From NCBI GenBank assembly GCA_904502105.1, contig CAJGDF010000044.1:1-10087 (forward strand): a DNA stretch of 10,087 nucleotides, read 5' to 3'. Source of the DNA: an uncultured Clostridia bacterium (GTDB taxonomy: Bacteria; Bacillota; Clostridia; Oscillospirales; UBA644). How positions within the stretch are numbered: position 1 is the stretch's first letter; the number at the start of each line of letters is the position of its first letter. A program made the position numbers and the translations under genes. The notes under the pieces were generated by a model, which worked only from the letters and a program-made list of their open reading frames with translations, did no database searches and was not told the origin of the DNA. Positions 6,680 through 10,087 of this stretch are shown piece by piece.

Positions 6680-7539
6680 TACGCTTTTATTCTTCCTTTA
6701 TGCAGTTTTAAAAGCTCTGTAAGTATCTTCTTTTGATTGGAACGTGATACAATGCTGTCGATAAATCCGTGTTCCAAAACAAATTCTGATTTTTGAAATC
6801 CGTCAGGAAGAGATCGTTTTGTCGTTTGTTCAATAACACGCGCGCCTGCAAAGCCTATCGTTGCCTCAGGTTCAGCAAGAATTATATCTGCCTGCATTGC
6901 AAAGCTTGCTGTAACACCGCCTGTTGTCGGGTCTGTTAAAACAGCTATATATAAAAGACCGGAATCACTGTGACGTTTTATTGCCGAGCTTGTTTTTGCC
7001 ATCTGCATCAAAGATAAAAGTCCTTCTTGCATACGTGCACCGCCGGAAACCGTAAAACCGATTACCGGCAGACGGTACTGGGTTGCATACTCAAAAAGCA
7101 TTGTTATTCTTTCACCGACGGCACTACCCATGCTCCCCATCATAAAATAAGGTTCCATAACAAAAATACAGCATCTCTCGTCGTTTATAGTTGCGGTACC
7201 GCATATTACAGCTTCTTTTTCTCCGCTTGCAACTCTTACAGTTTCAATTTTTTCTTTATAACCGGGAAAATTTAACGGATTATTTGCTGTTACATTCGAA
7301 AACATTTCATGGAAACTGTCTTTATCGGTTATCATTTGAACTCTCTGACGTGCCTTCATTCGAAAATGATAACCGCAGCTGCAAACAAGATCGTTTGCCC
7401 AAAGCCTGCTTAACGGTATGTCTTTATGGCAATTGGGACAGTTTTTTTCAGGTTCACCTGCATCTCTCTGTACAGGTGCTGCCATTCTTCCGCCTTCTTC
7501 AAGTTTGTTCTTCGGTTTTAAAAAGTTTAATAAAGCCAT
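6679..7539 (-). CDS. accD: Acetyl-CoA carboxylase carboxyltransferase beta subunit
   Basis: The product (286 residues, normal length) is the zinc-ribbon-bearing beta half of the carboxyltransferase. The N-terminal ribbon has CPNC (34-37) and CSCGYHFRM (53-61). The second pair is spaced C-x-C instead of the usual C-x-x-C. The catalytic crotonase-like domain follows, with [37 protein letters not shown] and the closing signature [12 protein letters not shown], all near-canonical. The start at 7539 lies 4 bases past the accC stop. AGGTGA, overlapping that stop, serves as Shine-Dalgarno site, so translation is coupled to accC. AccD and AccA work as a heterotetramer in the cytoplasm. Confidence 0.96.
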   Translation of the reverse strand: MALLNFLKPKNKLEEGGRMAAPVQRDAGEPEKNCPNCHKDIPLSRLWANDLVCSCGYHFRMKARQRVQMITDKDSFHEMFSNVTANNPLNFPGYKEKIETVRVASGEKEAVICGTATINDERCCIFVMEPYFMMGSMGSAVGERITMLFEYATQYRLPVIGFTVSGGARMQEGLLSLMQMAKTSSAIKRHSDSGLLYIAVLTDPTTGGVTASFAMQADIILAEPEATIGFAGARVIEQTTKRSLPDGFQKSEFVLEHGFIDSIVSRSNQKKILTELLKLHKGRIKA

Positions 7540-7543
7540 AAGG

Positions 7544-8851
7544 TCACCTGTTTCCCATAAAAGTCAGATCGTATTTCCCGGAAGTGAATCTTTCATCTTC
7601 AACAAGGGATAGCTGTTCTTCGATGTTTGTAGAAATACCGTCGATTACAAGTTCGCAAAGAGAAGCCTTCATTTTTCTCAATGTTTCTTCTCTTGTTTTA
7701 GCATAAACAATGAGTTTGCCGAGGAGTGAATCATAATAAGGGGATACAACTGTCCCTTCAATAAGACATGTGTCAAATCTTACCGATGGACCACCAGGTA
7801 CGTGTATCATTTTAAGATTACCGCAGCTTAAGGCATTGATCCTGCATTCAATTGCCGAACCTGACATCTTTATGTCTTTTTGATTGAAATTCAAAGGGAT
7901 ACCCGCCGCAATCCTGATCTGCCATTTAACAATATCTATACCTGTAAGCATCTCTGTAACGCAATGTTCGACCTGTAGGCGGACATTCATTTCCATAAAC
8001 CAAAAATTACCGTCTTTGTCCAGTAAAAATTCGAGAGTTCCGGCTCCTACATATCCTATCTTTTTTACTGCATCCACGGCGAGTGACATTATATGTTCCC
8101 TTTGTTCTTTTTGAACAGCAGGGGAGGGTGTTTCTTCGATAAGTTTTTGATTTCTTCGTTGCAGAGAACAGTCTCTGTCTCCTAAACAAACTGCGTTTCC
8201 GTGTTCGTCAGCCAAAATCTGAAGCTCAACATGTCTTGCAGGAAATATGTATTTTTCAATATACATGCTTCCGTCTCCGAAGGCACTTATTGCTTCGCTG
8301 GTAGCCTGATGATATGCTTCTTCAAGATCTGATTCGTTTTTGATCAACCGTATGCCTCTGCCTCCGCCGCCCGCGCATGCTTTTAACATTATCGGATAAC
8401 CGATGTCCTGAGCTGCTTTTACGGCTTCTTCTGCAGATGTTACAGCCTTTGTTCCCGGAATAACCGAAAGAGATGTTTCGCTTATAAGCTCTTTCAATAT
8501 GGCTTTATCACTCAGCTTTTCCATGTTTTCAGGGTCGGGTCCAATAAATACAATACCGTTTTTTCTGCAAAGACGTGCAAAATGTGCATTCTCTGAAAGA
8601 AATCCGTATCCCGGATGTATGGCTTGTGCTCCGGCCAGAAGAGCAGCACTTATTATTCTGTTTTCGTTCAGATAACTTTCCGATGCTTCGGGAGCGCCTA
8701 TACAGTAACTTTGATCCGCAAGTGCAACGTGTAATGCATTTTTGTCCGCTTCAGAGTATACTGCAACGGTTGCCACACCCATTTCCTTACATGCCCTGAT
8801 TATACGGACAGCAATCTCGCCTCTGTTTGCGATGAGTATTTTTGAAAACAT
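7544..8851 (-). CDS. accC: Acetyl-CoA carboxylase biotin carboxylase subunit
   Basis: This ATP-grasp enzyme (435 residues) carboxylates the biotin on AccB using ATP and bicarbonate. Motifs: KILIANRGEIAVRI (4-17), AIHPGYGFLSEN (78-89), SDK with Lys116, the glycine-rich lid IMLKACAGGGGRGIR (154-168) with Lys157, HVELQI (207-212), Glu274 in GTLEF, and EMNVRLQVEH (287-296). After ECRINA (335-340) about seven residues including the usual FxPSPG segment are missing before PGG (352-354), which I recall as typical of clostridial relatives. ATG at 8851 was chosen because AGGAGAA lies 5 bases upstream and every homologue begins here. The frame could be extended to 8911, but that reads through the end of fabZ. 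Only two bases separate it from the fabZ stop. Confidence 0.96.
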   Translation of the reverse strand: MFSKILIANRGEIAVRIIRACKEMGVATVAVYSEADKNALHVALADQSYCIGAPEASESYLNENRIISAALLAGAQAIHPGYGFLSENAHFARLCRKNGIVFIGPDPENMEKLSDKAILKELISETSLSVIPGTKAVTSAEEAVKAAQDIGYPIMLKACAGGGGRGIRLIKNESDLEEAYHQATSEAISAFGDGSMYIEKYIFPARHVELQILADEHGNAVCLGDRDCSLQRRNQKLIEETPSPAVQKEQREHIMSLAVDAVKKIGYVGAGTLEFLLDKDGNFWFMEMNVRLQVEHCVTEMLTGIDIVKWQIRIAAGIPLNFNQKDIKMSGSAIECRINALSCGNLKMIHVPGGPSVRFDTCLIEGTVVSPYYDSLLGKLIVYAKTREETLRKMKASLCELVIDGISTNIEEQLSLVEDERFTSGKYDLTFMGNR

Positions 8852-8853
8852 CT

Positions 8854-9297
8854 TTATTCTCCTGTTTTCGATGTATTGGTTATTGCAAATGAAAATTCCG
8901 CTGAAACACAAAGTCTTCCGTCAACAGTAACTGTTCCTTCTGCAAAATAAAAAGGATGTTTTGATCTTTTTATACTGCATTTGGTTTCAACGGTGTCTCC
9001 GGGTTTTACGGATGAACGGAATTTTACATTGTTTAGTCCTGTGTAAACGGGTAAATTACCGTCTGTCATTTGGTCCTGCATTAAAACACAAGCTGACTGT
9101 GCGAGTATCTCGCATAAAATTACCCCCGGAACTATCGGATTGCCCGGAAAATGTCCTTTGAGAAAGAACTCATCACCGCGAACTGTATAATGTCCGATCG
9201 CAGTGCCGTCATTGTTTTCAACATCATCAATCAACAGCATACAGTCTCTGTGCGGTAATATTTTCATTATTTCTTCTTTATTCATTTTATACTTCAT
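8854..9297 (-). CDS. fabZ: 3-hydroxyacyl-ACP dehydratase
   Basis: The 147-residue hot-dog dehydratase removes water from 3-hydroxyacyl-ACP in each elongation cycle. The signature KGHFPGNPIVPGVILCEILA (47-66) holds the catalytic pair His49 and Glu63. IMKILPHRDCMLLIDDV (10-26) is the usual N-terminal segment. ATG at 9297 overlaps the accB stop as ATGA. A second ATG four codons later (9285) would fit the common N-terminal length better; neither has a strong Shine-Dalgarno site, so coupling to accB is likely. FabZ within the acc cluster is the usual clostridial arrangement. FabA-like isomerase activity cannot be excluded by sequence, but length and motif favour FabZ. Confidence 0.95.
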   Translation of the reverse strand: MKYKMNKEEIMKILPHRDCMLLIDDVENNDGTAIGHYTVRGDEFFLKGHFPGNPIVPGVILCEILAQSACVLMQDQMTDGNLPVYTGLNNVKFRSSVKPGDTVETKCSIKRSKHPFYFAEGTVTVDGRLCVSAEFSFAITNTSKTGE

Positions 9298-9713
9298 TTC
9301 TCTATTTTAAAAAGTTCTGTGCCGTATTCAACGACCTGTCCGTTTGTTACGCATATTTCGCTTATAATACCGTCTTCTTCAGCGGTTATTTCATTCATAA
9401 GCTTCATTGCTTCAACAATACATACTGTCTGACCTTTTTTTACTCGGTCTCCTTTTTTTACATAAGGTGCGGCATTTTCTGCAGGTGCAGCATAAAAAAC
9501 ACCAACGATAGGTGATTTTATACTGATATAGTTACTATTTTCTTTTTCCTGCTTTTCTTCGGGAACAGCTGCAACTGTGTATGCTGTTTCTTTCACTGCA
9601 GTTGTAACTGTTCTTTCAAGGCGGACTTTGGTGTTATTATCGGTAACTTCAAGGCCTGTGAGCCCAAGCTCTTTCATTAATTCGGCATATTTACGGATAT
9701 CTGTATCTTTCAT
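9294..9713 (-). CDS. accB: Biotin carboxyl carrier protein of acetyl-CoA carboxylase
   Basis: The 139-residue carrier presents biotin to AccC and then to AccA/AccD. The N-terminal part (1-35) has the AccB helix-turn typical of dimerising carriers, followed by a flexible Ala/Glu/Lys-rich linker (about 40-60). The biotinyl domain starts at ISIKSPIVGVFYAAP (63-77). Biotin attaches at Lys104 in EAMKLMNEI, the standard motif. The exposed-loop stretch FYAAPAENAAPYVKKGDRV (73-91) is the thumb region of bacterial AccB. ATG at 9713 lies 68 bases after the fabF stop. The only good Shine-Dalgarno match is far upstream, behind a hairpin. Confidence 0.95.
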   Translation of the reverse strand: MKDTDIRKYAELMKELGLTGLEVTDNNTKVRLERTVTTAVKETAYTVAAVPEEKQEKENSNYISIKSPIVGVFYAAPAENAAPYVKKGDRVKKGQTVCIVEAMKLMNEITAEEDGIISEICVTNGQVVEYGTELFKIEK

Positions 9714-9751
9714 TATGTATATTGCTTTCGCTCTGCGAAAGTTTCCTTTCT
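9714..9751 (-). promoter_or_regulatory. Hairpin-bridged ribosome binding site of accB (leader element copy 1)
   Basis: AGAAAGGA lies at 9751-9744, 30 bases before ATG. A perfect 7-bp hairpin between them joins CTTTCGC (9741-9735) and GCGAAAG (9731-9725) around the loop AGA. Folding leaves about 13 unpaired bases. The competing fold pairs GAAAG (9750-9746) with CTTTC (9741-9737) around GAAA, a GNRA-type tetraloop, and would bury the Shine-Dalgarno site. The stem is extended on the loop side, unlike copy 2, where it is extended at the base; only the CTTTC/GAAAG core is shared. Confidence 0.65.
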
Positions 9752-9754
9752 CAT

Positions 9755-9779
9755 GTTTGAATATTTTTGTTTTTCAAAC
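9755..9779 (-). repeat. Inverted repeat between fabF and accB
   Basis: GTTTGAA (9779-9773) and TTCAAAC (9761-9755) are perfect 7-bp arms around an 11-base A-rich loop. The structure ends 3 bases before the accB AGAAAGGA site. There is no U run after it, so it is not a terminator. It could be part of the accB leader, a processing site or chance. Confidence 0.35.
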
Positions 9780-9781
9780 TT

Positions 9782-10087
9782 TTAAACCTTTCTGAATGCA
9801 AGGCATGCATTATGTCCGCCAAAGCCAAGAGAGTTTGAAAGCGCCAATGTTATATCGGCTTTGATCGCAGTGTTGGGAACATAATTCAAGTCGCACGCCT
9901 CATCTTGTTCATAGAGATTTATTGTCGGGGGAACAATTCCTTCATTGAGTGCAAATAAACATGCTAATGCTTCAATAGCACCTGCGGCGCCAAGCATATG
10001 ACCTGTCATAGATTTAGTTGAACTGATGTATGCCTCTTTTGCTTTTTCTTCACCGAGCGCTTTTTTTATTGCCAAAGTTTCGATCAT
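9782..10087 (-). CDS. fabF: Beta-ketoacyl-ACP synthase II, C-terminal part (5' end beyond the window)
   Basis: Only the last 101 codons are present; the gene continues past 10087, so the leading ATG at the edge is an internal methionine. The fragment holds SSTKSMTGHMLGAAGA (22-37) with the active-site lysine and the second catalytic histidine (His30 of the fragment) of condensing enzymes. It also holds the C-terminal signature SNSLGFGGHNACLAF. The active-site cysteine is outside the window. FabF extends acyl-ACP with malonyl-ACP, the downstream product of the carboxylase made by the following genes. FabF rather than FabB is inferred from the GHMLGAAGA and GFGGHNA wording and from gene order. 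Confidence 0.93.
   Translation of the reverse strand: MIETLAIKKALGEEKAKEAYISSTKSMTGHMLGAAGAIEALACLFALNEGIVPPTINLYEQDEACDLNYVPNTAIKADITLALSNSLGFGGHNACLAFRKV

Noticed and set aside
8852..8911. N-terminal extension of accC
   Set aside because: It reads through the end of fabZ in another frame. ATG at 8851 has AGGAGAA upstream and matches the start of all known biotin carboxylases.
9755..9779. Terminator between fabF and accB
   Set aside because: The inverted repeat has no T run on the minus strand, and the flanking genes belong to one pathway, so termination is unlikely.

Overview
The window is an AT-rich stretch that looks like a gut or rumen clostridium (Bacillota, probably Oscillospiraceae/Ruminococcaceae). 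The grounds are protein style and gene order: a fabF-accB-fabZ-accC-accD-accA cluster, a clostridial-type biotin carboxylase, a PAS protein ending in the winged helix common in clostridial regulators, and a thioester-domain surface protein. Shine-Dalgarno sites are strong. This placement is inferred from sequence alone. Every convincing gene lies on the minus strand, so the order of transcription runs from high to low coordinates.

Positions 10087 to 5841 hold the malonyl-CoA and fatty-acid elongation genes: the end of fabF (cut by the window edge), accB, fabZ, accC, accD and accA. Together they encode all four acetyl-CoA carboxylase subunits (biotin carrier, biotin carboxylase, two carboxyltransferase halves), a condensing enzyme and a dehydratase. 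Junctions are very tight (ATGA overlaps or gaps of 2-4 bases) except before accB and accA. An AMP-forming acyl-CoA synthetase (5844-4207) follows accA with an ATGA overlap, so it belongs to the same transcript. After a 231-base gap with a probable promoter and a palindrome come a PAS/winged-helix regulator (3975-1972) and a small hot-dog thioesterase (1972-1559), coupled by a TAATG overlap. A bidirectional terminator hairpin lies at 1469-1508.

Positions 1293 to 1 are a separate transcription unit with its own promoter. It encodes a secreted adhesin with a Cys-Gln thioester domain and the first strand of a Cna-B/prealbumin-like repeat, cut by the window edge.

The main unexplained signal is a short leader element placed before accB, accA and the PAS regulator, the three complete fatty-acid-region genes that are not tightly coupled to the gene before them. 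Each copy has the same eight bases AGAAAGGA (a full match to the 16S rRNA 3' end), then CTTTC, a 6-7 base loop and GAAAG, then 11-14 bases to ATG. The Shine-Dalgarno site is thus about 30 bases or more from its start codon and is brought closer only if the hairpin folds. The same CTTTC can instead pair with the GAAAG inside the Shine-Dalgarno site. This suggests a shared translational control device linking carboxylase subunit synthesis to the regulator. No mobile element, CRISPR array, tRNA or rRNA was seen.
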